Assembly: GCF_011075055.1 (NCBI RefSeq)
Contig: NC_058147.1
Coordinates: forward strand, 9,238,001 to 9,302,000
Direction of reading: 5' to 3'
DNA: 64,000 nt
DNA from: Mangifera indica
Taxonomy: Eukaryota; Streptophyta; Magnoliopsida; Sapindales; Anacardiaceae
Shown here piece by piece: positions 10,258 to 22,101 of this stretch. The translations under genes were made by a program, and so were the position numbers. How positions within the stretch are numbered: the stretch's first letter is position 1; every line of letters starts with the position of its first letter. Under the pieces are notes generated by a model. The model was not told where the DNA came from. It ran no database searches and worked only from the letters and a program-made list of their open reading frames with translations.

Positions 10258-13242
10258 TTGAGATCCTCTAGCAAGTGGTACTTGGATAATGGATGCTCAA
10301 GACATATGTTAGGAGATAAGAGTTTATTCCTTTCATTAAAGGTAAAAGATGGAGGCAACGTCAACTTTGGGGATGACTCAATAGGAAAGATAATTAGCAT
10401 TGGTACAATAGGTAACTTCTTGTTCTTAATCAATGATGTTTTGTTTGTTAAAGACCTTAAATATAATTTACTTAGCACAAGTCAATTATGTGATAAATGT
10501 TTCAAAATTAGTTTTTATTCTTTATGTTGTGAAATTATTGATGTTAGCACAAACGCAATTGCATTCATTGGTCATAAACATTCAAATGTATACATTATGG
10601 ATTTGCATGATGTTACATATAGAAACCTATGCCTCATGTCAACCAAGGAAAAAGACATATGACTATGACATAAAAGACTAGTACATGTAAGCATTAATGT
10701 TTTACAAAAACGTTCTAAAAAAATTTAGTAAAATGTTTTCCAAAATTGATTTTAAAAAAGGATCATGTGTGTGATGCCTTTCATGTTTCAACCTCAAGAC
10801 CTCTTCAACTCTTGCATATGGACTTATGTAGACCATCCGAAATAACAAGTCTAGGTAGAAAGCATTATTATTTTGTAATAGTTGATGATTTTTCAAGATT
10901 TACTTAAGTCTTACTTCTTGCTCATAAAAGTGATGTATTCCATGTATTTGTTCCTTTTGTGAAGTTGCAAAACTAAGTAGGTTATGCAATTAGAAGCATT
11001 AGAAGTGACTATGGAAAAAAAATTTGAAAATTCAGATTTTGAATCTTTTGTAACAAGCATGACATTAAACATAACTTTTCGACACTTAAGACCCTTTAAT
11101 AAAATAGAGTTATTGAGAGAAGAAATATGACACTTACAGAAATGGATAGGATCATGTTGTGTGAACATAATTTGCTTAAGTATTTTTAAGGTAAAGTCAT
11201 CATTACTTCATGTTACATGATAAATAAGGCCATGATTAGGTCAATCCTAAAAAAACTTCATGTGAGTTATTTAAAGAGAAAAAGCCTAATATTGCATACT
11301 TTTATCCCTTTAGATGCAATTGCTTTGTGCTAAATAATGGCAAAGATAACTTCGGAAAATTTGATGTCAAATTAGATAAAATTGTTTTCCTAGGTTATTT
11401 TACCTTATCTAAAGTATATAGGGTCTTTAACAATAGAACTCTCTTAGTTGAAGAATCTATCCATGTAGAATTTGATGAATCTTTCAAATGTGTAGAGAAT
11501 AGAAATAAAGATGAAGTTATTGAGCTCATGAAAGATCTCTAAATCAAAGCCTAATCTCAAACAAAGGATTACAAAAAAGATCATCAAGTTGAGGTCAAGA
11601 AGCAAGAAGATGAAGTCATGCAATCTCAAGAACCACTAAGGGAAACCATGCATCCAAAAGTAAAGAATGAAGAGAAGGAAGGTAAAATCAATGACGATCC
11701 TACCCAGGGAGTAAAGACAAGAGCTTTATTAATGAATACATGACAATTTGTGGTATTCTTGTAAAAAATAGAGCCCAAGAAGGTAGAAAAAGCTCTTGAA
11801 AACGAGAGTTAGGTGCTTATAATACAAGAAGAGTTAGACCAATTTGAGAAAAATAAAGTTTGAGAACTAGTTTCAAGGCCAACAGATCATCCTACCATTG
11901 ACACAAAATGGGTATACAGAAATAAGGTGGATGAAGCCAGAGTTATTGTGAAAAACAAGACTAGACTAGTTGCCCAAGGTTTCTCTCAAGAGGAAAGTAT
12001 CGATTTTGATGAAACTTATGCTCTCATGGTTAGATTAGAGGCTATCAAAATATTGTTTGCTTATGCATGTCATGTAGATTTTAAACTATTTTAAATGGAT
12101 GTCAAAATTGCATTTTTAAATGGTTTTTTACAAGAGGAGGTATATGTTAAACAACCTCCCAATTTTAAAAATCATGAATTTTCAAACAATGTTTTTTAAA
12201 TTAACAAAAGCATTTTATGGTTTAAAGTAAACTCTTAGAGCTTTGTATGAGATATTAAACAACTTTCTCATTCAAGATGATTTTACCAAATGAAAGGTGG
12301 ATATCACCTTATTCATAGAAAGACATGAGTAAGACATTTTAATAGTACAAATTTATGTTGATGGCATCATCTTTAGTGCTACTAATGAATCTCTATGTTG
12401 AAATTTTTCTAAGATGATGCAAGAGAATTCAAAATGAGTGTGATGGGTTAGCTCAACTACTTCCTTAGATTACAAATTAAACAACTTATAGAATGAATAT
12501 TCCTAAATCAATTGAAGTACGTAAAAGACCTCTTTAAAAGGTTCAGGATGAATAATGCGAAGGAGCAACCAACTTCTATGAGCACTTTAATTAAACTCCA
12601 TGTGATGAGGGAGGTAAAAATGTAGACATTAAAACATATAGAAGTGTGATAGGTTCATTACTTTATCTGACAACATCTAGGCTCAACATCATGTTTAGTG
12701 TATGCATGTGTGCAAGGTTTCAAGCAAATCCCAAAGGATCACATCTAAATACTGTAAAAAGGGCACCCCAAACATTGCTTTATGATATCCTAAAGGGTTC
12801 TCATTTGAATTGAGAGAATTTTTGGATGTTGATTTTGGGGGGTTTAGGATTGATAAGAAAAGTACTAGTGGCATTTGTCAATTTTTAGAAAATATATTAG
12901 TCTCATGGTTTTCTAAAGCAAAATTTGTGGTAACTTTTACTATGAAAGCCGAATATGTTTCCACAGCTAGTTATTATGCACAACTTCTTTGGATAACATA
13001 TTTTGATTTTAAAATGAAAAATATACTAATTTTTGTGATAATACAAGTGCTATATAACTTTTCAAAAATCTAATCTTTTACTCTAGAACTAAACATATAA
13101 ACATTAGATATAATTTCCTACGTGATCATGTTTGCAAGGGTAATATTAAAATTGAATTTATTGATACTACTAATCAACTTACTAATATCTTTACAAAGTC
13201 TCTTGATAAGGATCACTTTAGCATCGTTCAAAGAGAGTTGTA
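10258..13242 (+). pseudogene. Copia pol (PR-IN-RT-RNase H), decayed
   Basis: Order protease, integrase, reverse transcriptase, RNase H, as in Copia. The protease motif reads WYLDNGCSRHM near 10275, where D-S-G is usual. Integrase pieces include a VDDFSRFT-like motif near 10880-10905. Reverse transcriptase pieces include RLVAQGFSQ near 11970. The catalytic motif reads YVDGI near 12355-12370 instead of YVDDI, so a metal-binding aspartate is lost. RNase H remnants (KSTSGICQFL, MKAEYVS) lie at 12850-12960. Numerous stops and frameshifts interrupt every domain. The 11327-11542 segment is the longest intact part of the C-terminal integrase region. Confidence 0.85.
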
Positions 13243-13391
13243 AATCAAATATGTGTCTAGTGTTTTCATTGATATGATTCTTAATTGTGATGAATTTATA
13301 TGCAATTTTGTTTGGTTTTATGATATACATGCATATCTTACTGAATATGGATGAATGTGGTTAAATGAAAGTGCATTTACATTCACATATG

Positions 13392-13715
13392 TAGGGCTGG
13401 ATTTGAATTGAATTTATTCGAACTTGAGTTTGAGCTTGATTCAAACGAGCTTGAAATGAACTAATCCCAAATGAGCTCAAGCTTGAGCTGCTCGTAAACT
13501 AAAAATTTTGATACAAAATAATATCATTTTAATCGATGTGTATTAAAATTATGTCGTTTTAATAACAAGTTAGTTAAAACTTAAGCTCGACCTTGAAACG
13601 AGTCAAGCTTGAGAAGCTTGAGCTTATTTGTAATGACCTTGATGAGCCTAAGCTCGAGCTCGATTACTGCAAATTAAGTCAAGCTCGAGATCAACTCAGT
13701 TTGAATCTAGCTTTA
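13392..13715. mobile_element. hAT MITE copy 1 (324 bp)
   Basis: Begins TAGGGCTGGATTTGAATT and ends in a decayed inverted match (TTGAATCTAGCTTTA). It is flanked by a perfect 8-bp duplication CACATATG (13384-13391 and 13716-13723), the hAT target-duplication length. The interior is rich in GAGCTTGA/TCAAGCTC motifs. The TIR matches the 4.85-kb hAT at 28912 and the MITE at 44674. An ORF at 13593-13853 crosses its end and is not a gene. Confidence 0.85.
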
Positions 13716-13723
13716 CACATATG

Positions 13724-14329
13724 CATAAATATGTTTTGCAGACTCGAGTCAAATCAATTTAAACTTGTGTTTATAATTGATTGTGCTATGAATCACATTA
13801 ACTGTCCTCAAATAGGTCTAAATATCTATGATTTATATTTTGAGGTGTTTTGATCTTTGTAAAATTGCATAAAATTTTTAAAAAAAATCTAGATTTTGGG
13901 TCGTGAGCAAGTGTTCATCCATTGTACCATTCATTCATCTCTTCAGTCAATCGGTTCTTCAAATTTTTGCTGTTGATTTGCATTATGTATCGACCATTAC
14001 TAATTAAGTAACAAATGTTCCACTTAGTACTTTTTTAAAGTATCAAAATTTTGCTTTAGTAATGATCGGTACTCCTAATTTATACTGATTATTCATCCAT
14101 TTTTATAAGCAAAAATAAAAAGTACAGATCGTTATTTTTTGTATTTCAAATTTTTTTCAAAACCTTAGCCACCATTGCCATTGTTTTCTCCACCCTAAAA
14201 CCGATATATTACTTCAATCTTCATGCATTTTCTTGCATTATTCAGCTTCCAAATCACTGTTTGTCCATTCTCATTGTTGTTATTGCTTAATATTTGGCCA
14301 TTATCATTAACAAACTACTGTATTCAAAT
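13724..14329. other. Sirevirus internal or spacer DNA, no gene seen
   Basis: AT-rich sequence between the MITE and the env-like ORF. Words such as GATCGGTACT near 14065 recall the LTR of the same element, but no long alignment is evident. Confidence 0.4.
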
Positions 14330-15530
14330 GAAGAATGGCTCTATGAGCAAAGAACACTTCCTCTAGCCACCACCGGCCATCTCACTATGACATACAAGTC
14401 CAAGATAATAATCAAGAAGAAGTGTTAGAAACCATCTGTCATTAATCAATTGGTATTGGTAGGTGCTTATTCCTACTCATGCTTATTGAGTTAAATATTG
14501 TCAATGCATTGTTTGAGATAGTTAGGCGTATGAATTGGGAAAAGTTGTTTTTCATGTGGATGGATGTGTATGCAAACTTAGTTTATGAGTTCTATAGCTT
14601 GTTGAGGATAAAAACAGATTTTGGAAATAATATTTTGGATTACACTATGGAGCTCTGGTTGCATGGTAAGGAATGTCGATGACTTCGAAAATGTTGGTAA
14701 AGCAGTTAGATAGTGATCACGAAGATAATTTGAATGGGTTGTCTAAGTTTAGATTAAATATGGTTTGGATTGAGTTGATAGGTCAAGGAAACTATGATCC
14801 ACACACTATGAAATCATCCAAGATGGGGAGCTTGATGATGCGAACACTTTAAAGAATTATATCCTACACTCCCAATGCTTGTCGCAAGTCAAATGGACAG
14901 GTTACAGTCCAAAACATGATCCTAATGTATTGTAGGATAAACCATATTCATGTTGACACAACTAGATGGCTAGTTGCTTGGATCCACTTTATTCGAAATA
15001 AGAAGCATCAAGTACATTTTGGAATGCTAATATCCTTTATTGCTCAACACTTGGGATATGGTTTGAGTGAAGAAGAGCTTGGTCACATATTGAAATTCAA
15101 GGATAGTCTTTCTTTTATCTCTCAATCATTAATAATAATGAAGATGACTGAACCTAATGGGCATGAAGGGTATCAGTTCATAGAAGAAGAAGAAGAACAA
15201 GTTCCACCTCTAGAACAAGAACCTGAACATGAAGCCCATTTTCCTATACAAGGAAATGATGATCAATTTGAGGTGCCTTATGTTTAAGTGAGTGACATCT
15301 TGAAACTAGCTTGAGATCACAAAAAAGGAACCACTTGGAAAAATAGTTTAAGGGAACTATTCAGGGTTAACTTGCCAATAAAATAAGCTTCATAGGAGAG
15401 GGTTTCAAGTCTCTTCATCTTAGCTTAGAAGAAGTTCATTCAAGGCTTAATAGGGAAGTAGAAAAGATAAATGGTATAAGTTCAATGGTCACTATTATGG
15501 ATGCTCATCATTCGACCTCTCTCCAATGTT
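14330..15530 (+). pseudogene. Env-like third ORF of Sirevirus type, decayed
   Basis: Two open pieces, 14479-14682 (67 codons) and 14916-15287 (123 codons), lie downstream of Copia pol on the same strand. The first contains RRMNWEKLFFMW followed by LVYEFYSLL. The second contains a WLVAWIHF...GMLISFIAQHLGYG pattern and an acidic Glu/Pro-rich tail. This order resembles the extra 'putative plant transposon protein'/env-like ORF of Sireviruses. The assignment is by remembered pattern only. Stops between the pieces show it is broken, and no membrane fusion function is implied. Confidence 0.5.
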
Positions 15531-15800
15531 AAGAATGATACCTTTTGCTTGTGAAACCTTCATATAATCATATTATGAGTTCATACCTATTAGTTTGATG
15601 TTAGATTTTTTTACTGATGTTGGAAATAGGTTTGTGTTAAGTTCATAACATGAGTTGTAGATTTTTATTGATGACGATAAAAAAGACTATGTTTCAATTG
15701 CAAATGAAGGTTTCCCAAAATTTTGTTCATGAAAACAGTGTAACCAAATATTTGCCATGTGTCAGATGATGAAATGACACCATACTTAGAATCAAGACAA
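15531..15800 (+). pseudogene. Possible LINE-type gag-like fragment
   Basis: Conceptual translation around 15650-15770 contains a pattern recalling the zinc-knuckle region of plant LINE ORF1/DUF4283 proteins (EGFPKFCS then cysteines), with stops. There is no endonuclease or reverse transcriptase nearby. This is a weak call; it may be chance similarity or part of the Sirevirus 3' region. Confidence 0.2.
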
Positions 15801-17550
15801 GCATAAAGATGTTAGATTCTATAAAACTGAAACCAATGCTATTTAATTTTTGTGAATGTGTTTGGCAATATTTTAGATTGATAGAATTCATTGATTCTTT
15901 TTGGAAAAAGTTTTAAATAGATAACATCATATCAAAAAATGTTTAATAGAAGTTTTCAATCTCTTTTTTCTTAGTTGGTTATATTGTTTTCATTTTTGAA
16001 AGTTTGTTAATAAATATTTAATAGAAGTTTATAGTTTCTTTTTTGTTATGAAAAACTTGGTTGTGTTGTTTTTGTGAATGCAATTAATGATACGACATTA
16101 TAACATGAAACGACATTTTGTTAAAATAAAATTGTTTTATTTCAAGTTAATATTAATAGTTTGTTTATTATATGTTTATATGATCGATTGTAGGGATACA
16201 AAAATATATCATAATCAATAACTTAAATAAGTTTACAACTTCAACTTTAAAATAATGTTATCTAAAACCAATGGGATAACAACTTATCAAATATTTAAGA
16301 AATTTAATTTTCAATTTATATGATGAACATTACTATTATAAATACTAAAACTATTAATAAATATATAAATATGACAAACAAAACATAATATATTCAAATT
16401 AGTAGTATTTATAACATAACAATGAAAAAACAAATAAACTATAAATAGTTTTTTATAAGTCTATCAAAAAGAGTTATTATATTAGAATAAATATCTTCAG
16501 TAGAAGATGATAAGTTTTTGTCAAAAGGCATAAGACTAACTCCTCTAAGTAGACATCCAACTAACATGTATAATATTTCAGGGAGTAAAACCATTTAAGG
16601 GTTAATTTAAAGTAACTATCATAATTGAGCTAATAAAATAATTAAAATTAAGTTTTAACCAGAAAAATTCTAATACAGAGAAATGTCAGAGCATTGTCTT
16701 TACTGAATATCTTCTTTGTTTATATTAGTATTAGTAATATCCTATGTGAGCTCATTCAAATTAAAGCCATTAATATTTGAATTAATATAAAAATGAAATG
16801 ATGAAAAATAAATATGTAGATCATATTTGAAACTATAATAATAATAAGATAGTTCTAGAGTTACCAATTTGACCAAACAACTAATCTCTGGTGCAAATAA
16901 TTGTTCAACTACATTGGGTTAGCTTTGGCTACCAATTTTTAATTGTAGTGTTATCAATAATGATAATAATTTAGTACTAGTGTTACTAATTTTTAAGTTA
17001 GTTTGGGTTATTCAGGTTGACTTCTTGTCAACCCAAACACAATCCGATTTTTTGAGGGTAAATCCAAACTCGATCCGAACTATTTTTCATGTAAAAATGT
17101 CATATTGGGTTAATGAGTGGTGTCGAATTTTGCCAAGTCTATCATTGCCATTACTGTAACTTTTATTAACTTATTAAGGGTATTTGAGTTGTTACATTAA
17201 ATATGTGTTTGATTTGAGTAATATTTTACTATAAAAAATGAAATATTAATACAAAGATAAATTATTCAAAAAATTATTATTTATAAATTAATACTATATT
17301 TGATAATTTTGGTAGGTATAAATAACTATGTGTACATATTTTTTATTATATAATAAAATACATAGATGATGTGTCATCATATGATTAATTAATTTTAAAT
17401 TAAAATAAAATAACACTTAATCACATAATAATATATCATTTTCGTACTCAATTGTATATTCAAAAATATGTAAACATAATATTGCTCATATAAATAATTA
17501 TTGTGTTTGGTTGTTAATAATAAAATAATACACAAAATATTATTTTACCT
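15801..17550. other. AT-rich intergenic, no gene seen
   Basis: Long AT-rich tract without ORFs. It includes an AT palindromic repeat at 17330-17490. A region at about 17000-17120 is richer in GGGTT/AACCC words, perhaps an old hAT-like fragment, but no paired ends were found. Confidence 0.6.
17330..17490. repeat. AT-rich palindromic repeat (MITE-like) copy
   Basis: The core at 17381-17434 matches 2476-2531 and 20660-20718. It is an imperfect palindrome: TCATCATATGATTAA on the left pairs with a degenerate TTAATCACATAATAATATA on the right. Confidence 0.5.
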
Positions 17551-18639
17551 AAATGCCTGTAAAAAGATTATTTAAAAAAAATTAACAAAGTGTTTGAAGC
17601 TAACATGTCTTATGTTAAAGTATTTGCTTTGTATATTTTCTAAAATATTAGGATTATTTTCATGTTCTCAAATTATGAAATTAATTAATTAACTTATTTT
17701 TTAGTTGTTATCTTATTATCAAAATATTTTTCATATAACTTGTTATTTTAATTTAAAATTGTGATATTTTTTACCTAAAACTTTAATAAAGATAAAATTA
17801 TAATAAAATTAAAATTATTTCGATAACATTTTAATACTTAAAATGAAAATGAAGATACTAATCAGAGACTTCTTTGCCATATCATTATTAGTAACAAAAT
17901 ATTACTAGATAATATCAATAATAAAAGATAAATTACTAAGATAATTCAAACCAAATGCTTTATAAAGGTATTTCAATCATTATGTTAATTTAACCAAAAA
18001 AAAAAAAACATAGTGTCAAGAATTAATTAGGTAATTTCACCAAATAATAAGAGTATAAGGTGACAAGACTCATAGTTTAAGCAGTTTATTTTGACTTTCA
18101 TCTTAACTATTAAAAAATTATTAAGACAATTTTAATTCGTTATAACTTTAACCTTATTAAAATTTTTGGACAAAAATACCTTTATTTTTAATTAAAATAA
18201 TAAGTAAAATGAAAAAATTTTTAGAAAAAAATGATTTAATTTAATAATTTCAAAATGTGACAACATGAAAGAAATCCTAATTTATTATTGACTTGGAAAA
18301 TAATTTAGAAATACATAAAATAAATGTTTTAGCATAAAACTTGTTAGTTTAATGAAATACAAAACTAATTTATACTTTATAATCTCTTAAAAATATATAA
18401 GTAAAATAATATTTTTTTTATTTTTTTATTATTAACTAAAATAATAATTATTTTTACGTATCAATTTTATTAAGTATAATAATAATTTATATTCACATAA
18501 TTACACATAATTTTTTTGAGATAATCTTTCTTTTTTTATTTTTGAAAAAAATAATTACTTGGCACACTTATTGTTTAATTTTTGCTGGTAAGTGCCCTAG
18601 TTGTTAACTTGAGTGTAATATATGTTTTATTCCATGAAA

Positions 18640-18732
18640 GACAGGAAGTGTTTTTCGGCGTAGGTAAGAAGATGGAAAGTGCTTTTCAGCATAGGTAAGA
18701 AGATGAGAAGTGTTTTTCGGTGTAGGTAAAGA
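18640..18732 (+). repeat. 31-bp tandem repeat, three units
   Basis: Units at 18640, 18671 and 18702, each close to GATGGAAAGTGCTTTTCAGC plus ATAGGTAAGAA. Copy B has a single unit at about 21405-21436, so the expansion happened in copy A only. The next MULE inserted just to its right. Confidence 0.85.
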
Positions 18733-18740
18733 CAATATAA

Positions 18741-19609
18741 GAGTAAAGGACTATTTTCCACCCAAAATTTAGCTCAATTTCAAAAATATATCCATGACAG
18801 ATAAAAAACGTAAATATCCATCTACTTTTAAACTACCATTAAATGTTTCGTTAAATATAAGGGTAAAATTATCATTTAATAATAATATTAAAAAATATAT
18901 AATTTTATCTCATTTTCTCCTCAGATTTTAAAAATTAACATTTAACCCATATACCTAAACTTTGAAAAGTGATTTTTCTCCCCCCAAATCTCTAATTTTT
19001 TTCTTTACCCTCCCTTCGACCACTGACAACTGACGTAACTAGAGGTTAAACGATGAACATCATCCAAATTTGGATGATGCTTATCGTCCTTCACTGGACA
19101 ACGGAGCGTCATTCATTCTCTAGATGATACTTATCGTCCATTTTAGATGATGGAGAGTCATCCAGTAAGGATGACACTGGTTGTCTAGTATGGATGACGT
19201 TTCATCATCTATAGATCTAGATGATGAAGTGTAATCTAGATCTGGATGACGATCATTATACTTGGATGATGATCGCCGTTCAGAGGACTACCTCTAGATG
19301 AAGACTCCTCCGTTGTTGATCAATCGTTGCCAGATAAAGTGGCTGGATTTTAGAGGGGAAAAGTGAATTTTTTAAAACTTAATTTAGAGGGAAAATGTTA
19401 GCTTTCCAAATTAAAGGGAAAAAATGAGATAAAATTTTAATTATTTTAATATTATTGATAAAATAATGAATTTGCCCCTTAACCCTAACAGAAAATATAT
19501 GAGTGTGTCCTAACAGATTAAACTTTGGGTAGGTATTTAAGTTTTTCATCTTTTATAGGTATATATTTGTCATTTCAACAAAACTTGGGTGGGAAATTGT
19601 CCTTTTTCC
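18741..19609. mobile_element. Non-autonomous MULE copy 2
   Basis: 869 bp. Ends GAGTAAAGGACTATTTTCCA and, inverted, GGAAAAAGGACAATTTCCCA. Flanks ACAATATAA (18732-18740) and AAAATATAA (19610-19618) match at 8 of 9 positions, consistent with a Mutator-type TSD. The interior (about 19020-19350) is full of GATGA and TCATC words in both orientations and encodes no protein. The paralogous segment near 21436-21460 lacks the element, an empty site. Confidence 0.85.
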
Positions 19610-19735
19610 AAAATATAATTTACAACTTTTCTATATGATATCAATGTATGCATATCTACTTTATAGGTAACTATGGGGTCAATCGTGTTTTGAGGACCAA
19701 TAATTCTACCTATAAATCTCTTATCAAAAGATACA

Positions 19736-19930
19736 ATTTCAAAAGGGGAGGGAGAGCGAAACTTGCTGAAGATGGCACCAAAATAGGGTAGGAGAAAAGA
19801 GAAAATAACCTTAAAAGGGGAAAATATTATATTTCTAAGTTTAATCTTAAGGGAAATTGTTAGGAATGCAATAAATATTCGGAGGGAATAAATCCTTTGG
19901 CCTAAAAAAATACCTAATATATGATTTTAT
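19736..19930. other. Spacer between duplication copies
   Basis: Short purine-rich spacer. It ends near 19902 in TCCTTTGGCC, which resembles a MULE terminus, so it may hold a fragment of another family member. Confidence 0.3.
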
Positions 19931-20599
19931 ATAAGTGCCTTAAAAGATTAGTGAATAATAATTAATAATGTATTTGATGAAACTAACATATCTTATGTTA
20001 AAATATTTGTTTTGTGTATTTTCTAAAATATTCTCTATATTAATAATATATTAGAATTATTTTCATGTTCACAAATTATGAAATCAATTAATTACATTAT
20101 TTTTTAGTTGCTATCTTATTGTCAATCTATTTTTTCTAAAATATTATTTATGTAACTTGTTATTTTAATTGATAATGATGATATTTTTTCCTAAAAATTT
20201 AATAAGAATAAAACTATAATAAAATTAAGATTATTTTAGTAATATTTTAATAACTAAATAAATACATTAATCAAATTCCCCTTATATTTTTTGTCTTATT
20301 ATCATTGATAATAAAATAATACTAATATCTTTTATTATCTGATGAACAAAATTAGATAATATTAATAATAAAAACTAGATTACTAAGATAATCAAAGATT
20401 ACCCTAAATAAATGTCTCATAAGAGTATTTCAATCATTACATTATACTACATTATATGAACAAGAAACATATTATCAAGAATTAATTAGGTTATTTCACT
20501 AAATAATAAAGGGTATTTACATCATTATAATAAGGGGGCATTTGGTTTTACCTTTTCTCAATAAGGTTAAAATATTACTAAACTAATATTAATTGAATA

Positions 20600-20770
20600 A
20601 AATTATGAGTATTTATTTTATATATACAAATGAGTATATATTTGATATATGTCATTATATAATTAAATAATTTTAAATTAATGATAAAATAACACTAAAT
20701 TATATGATGACTCATATACGCATATATCAATTTGTATATTCAAAATATATATACATAGTATTACTTATCT
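20600..20770. repeat. AT-rich palindromic repeat (MITE-like) copy
   Basis: The core at 20660-20718 matches 17381-17434 and 2476-2531. It interrupts the alignment between duplication copies A and B, so it probably inserted after, or was lost since, the duplication. Confidence 0.5.
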
Positions 20771-21269
20771 TAATTGGTTATAGCTTTATCCTTATTTATT
20801 AAAATTTTATGATAAAAATATATTCATTTTAAATTAAAATAGTAAATAACATGAAAAGTATTTTAGAAAAAATAATTTAATTAACTAATTCCATAATTTG
20901 ATAAGGTGAAAAAAATATTAATGTATTATTAACATGGAGAATAATTTAAAAATACACAAAACAAATGCTTTAACATAAAATATGTTAGTTTAATGAAACA
21001 CAAAACTAATTTATACTAATACCTTTATAAGTTTTTTTTTTTTAATTTCTAATCAAACACAATAATTATCTATACATATCATTTTTATTAAATATAGTAA
21101 TAATTTATATCTCGTTATATATATTTTTTTAGGATAATCCTTCAATAATAATTCCTTCAACAAATTGCATGGATTGTTAACTTTTTTCTAGTAAATTCCC
21201 TAGTAGTTAACTTGAGTACAATGTTTTCAGAGCAATATTATACGTATTTAGTTTGAACATATAAATAAG

Positions 21270-21390
21270 TATATACTTATATATATCATTACTTTATTTT
21301 TAATTTAAAATTATCTAGTTATATAATAATATATATCTAATATATATTTATTTAAAATAAAGATATATAATTTTAATGATGTACCAATGT
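21270..21390. repeat. AT-rich palindromic repeat, inverted copy
   Basis: The core ACTTTATTTTTAATTTAAAA is the reverse complement of the core word TTTTAAATTAAAATAAA of the same family. Ends are not resolved. Confidence 0.4.
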
Positions 21391-21869
21391 TATTATTCCA
21401 TGAAAGATGGAAAGTGTCTTTCGGCCTAGGTAAGAACTTTAATATACAACCTTCGTATATGAAATCTATATGTGCAAATCTACTTTATAGGTAATTGTGG
21501 GGTCAAATGTGTTTTAAAGGCCAATAATTCTGCTTCTAAATCTCTTATCAAATGATCCGATAATAAATACTATACCATAAGGATTGATGCTATAAAATTT
21601 TAAAATATTTTGTGGGGTCAAATGTTTTTTGTAAAAACACTAGGACAGGAGAGATTTGTGTTAAACTTAGGGTGAAATTGACCAACAATTTCATCCATGC
21701 AAACATCATTTAATACTCGCAATTATAAACAATGTTTGAATCTTCTCTTCTGCTCTTATCGATTATATAGTCTCCCAAATATCATAAAAACAGACCCTCC
21801 CAAAAGAATGAAACACCCAAAGGCCAAAGTCTTCACCGTATTAAATTTCCACTAATTACTATTTATTAC

Positions 21870-22101
21870 TGGCCTCCACGTGTGCCCTCTGATTCTGTGC
21901 CCCCACCACCCCCTCGCTATTCACTCTCAGACAAAAATCAGGTCTCGGATAAGCCTTCTTCCCAAATCTCGCCAGTTGCAGCCCCTCATGCAACTCAACG
22001 GAACTCTATTTCCCTTATAAATTCTCATCCAAATCCCACAAACTCAGTAACAATATTTCTCTTATCTTCTTCTCCTTCGCTTCATTTTCATAGAAAAAGA
22101 C
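21870..22101 (+). promoter_or_regulatory. Probable sucrose transporter core promoter and 5' UTR
   Basis: A TATA-like TATAAAT lies at 22016-22022, 86 bases before the ATG. It follows a GC-richer, gene-like stretch and precedes a pyrimidine-rich leader (CTTATCTTCTTCTCC). A palindromic CACGTG (G-box core) is at 21877-21882. Which factors bind is not shown by the sequence. An ORF at 21882-22118 runs through the TATA box and is not a gene. Confidence 0.55.

Larger units (their letters stand above)
6673..15530 (+). mobile_element. Decayed Copia (Sirevirus-type) retrotransposon
   Basis: A long 5' LTR (~1.17 kb) is followed by a primer-binding site, a gag with a CCHC knuckle, then protease, integrase, reverse transcriptase and RNase H in the Copia order, all on the plus strand. 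A separate ORF region downstream of pol (about 14330-15530) resembles the env-like third ORF found in Sireviruses. No matching 3' LTR was found in the window, so it is deleted or unrecognisable. Two later insertions interrupt the element (9321-9960 and 13392-13715). Many stops and frameshifts show it is dead. The right boundary is a guess. Confidence 0.75.
17551..19735 (+). repeat. Direct duplication, copy A (split by a MULE)
   Basis: Aligns in order with copy B (19931-21560). Shared blocks include AACATGTCTTATGTTAAA (about 17600, versus about 19990), TGTTAGTTTAATGAAA (about 18345, versus 20983), the TTTTCGGCGTAGGTAAGAA motif (about 18650, versus 21418), and CTACTTTATAGGTAACT (about 19660, versus 21480). 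The MULE at 18741-19609 splits copy A and is absent from copy B. No coding sequence is seen. Confidence 0.8.
19931..21560 (+). repeat. Direct duplication, copy B (uninterrupted by MULE)
   Basis: Counterpart of copy A. It carries an extra AT-rich palindromic repeat at about 20600-20770 that copy A lacks at that place, and another in inverted orientation near 21270-21390. It ends about 540 bp before the sucrose transporter start codon. Confidence 0.8.

Noticed and set aside
17000..17120. Another hAT MITE in the GGGTT/AACCC-rich stretch
   Set aside because: Composition is suggestive, but no paired termini or 8-bp duplication was found.
19736..19902. Fifth MULE copy
   Set aside because: Only one end-like sequence (TCCTTTGGCC) was seen; no matching opposite end or TSD.
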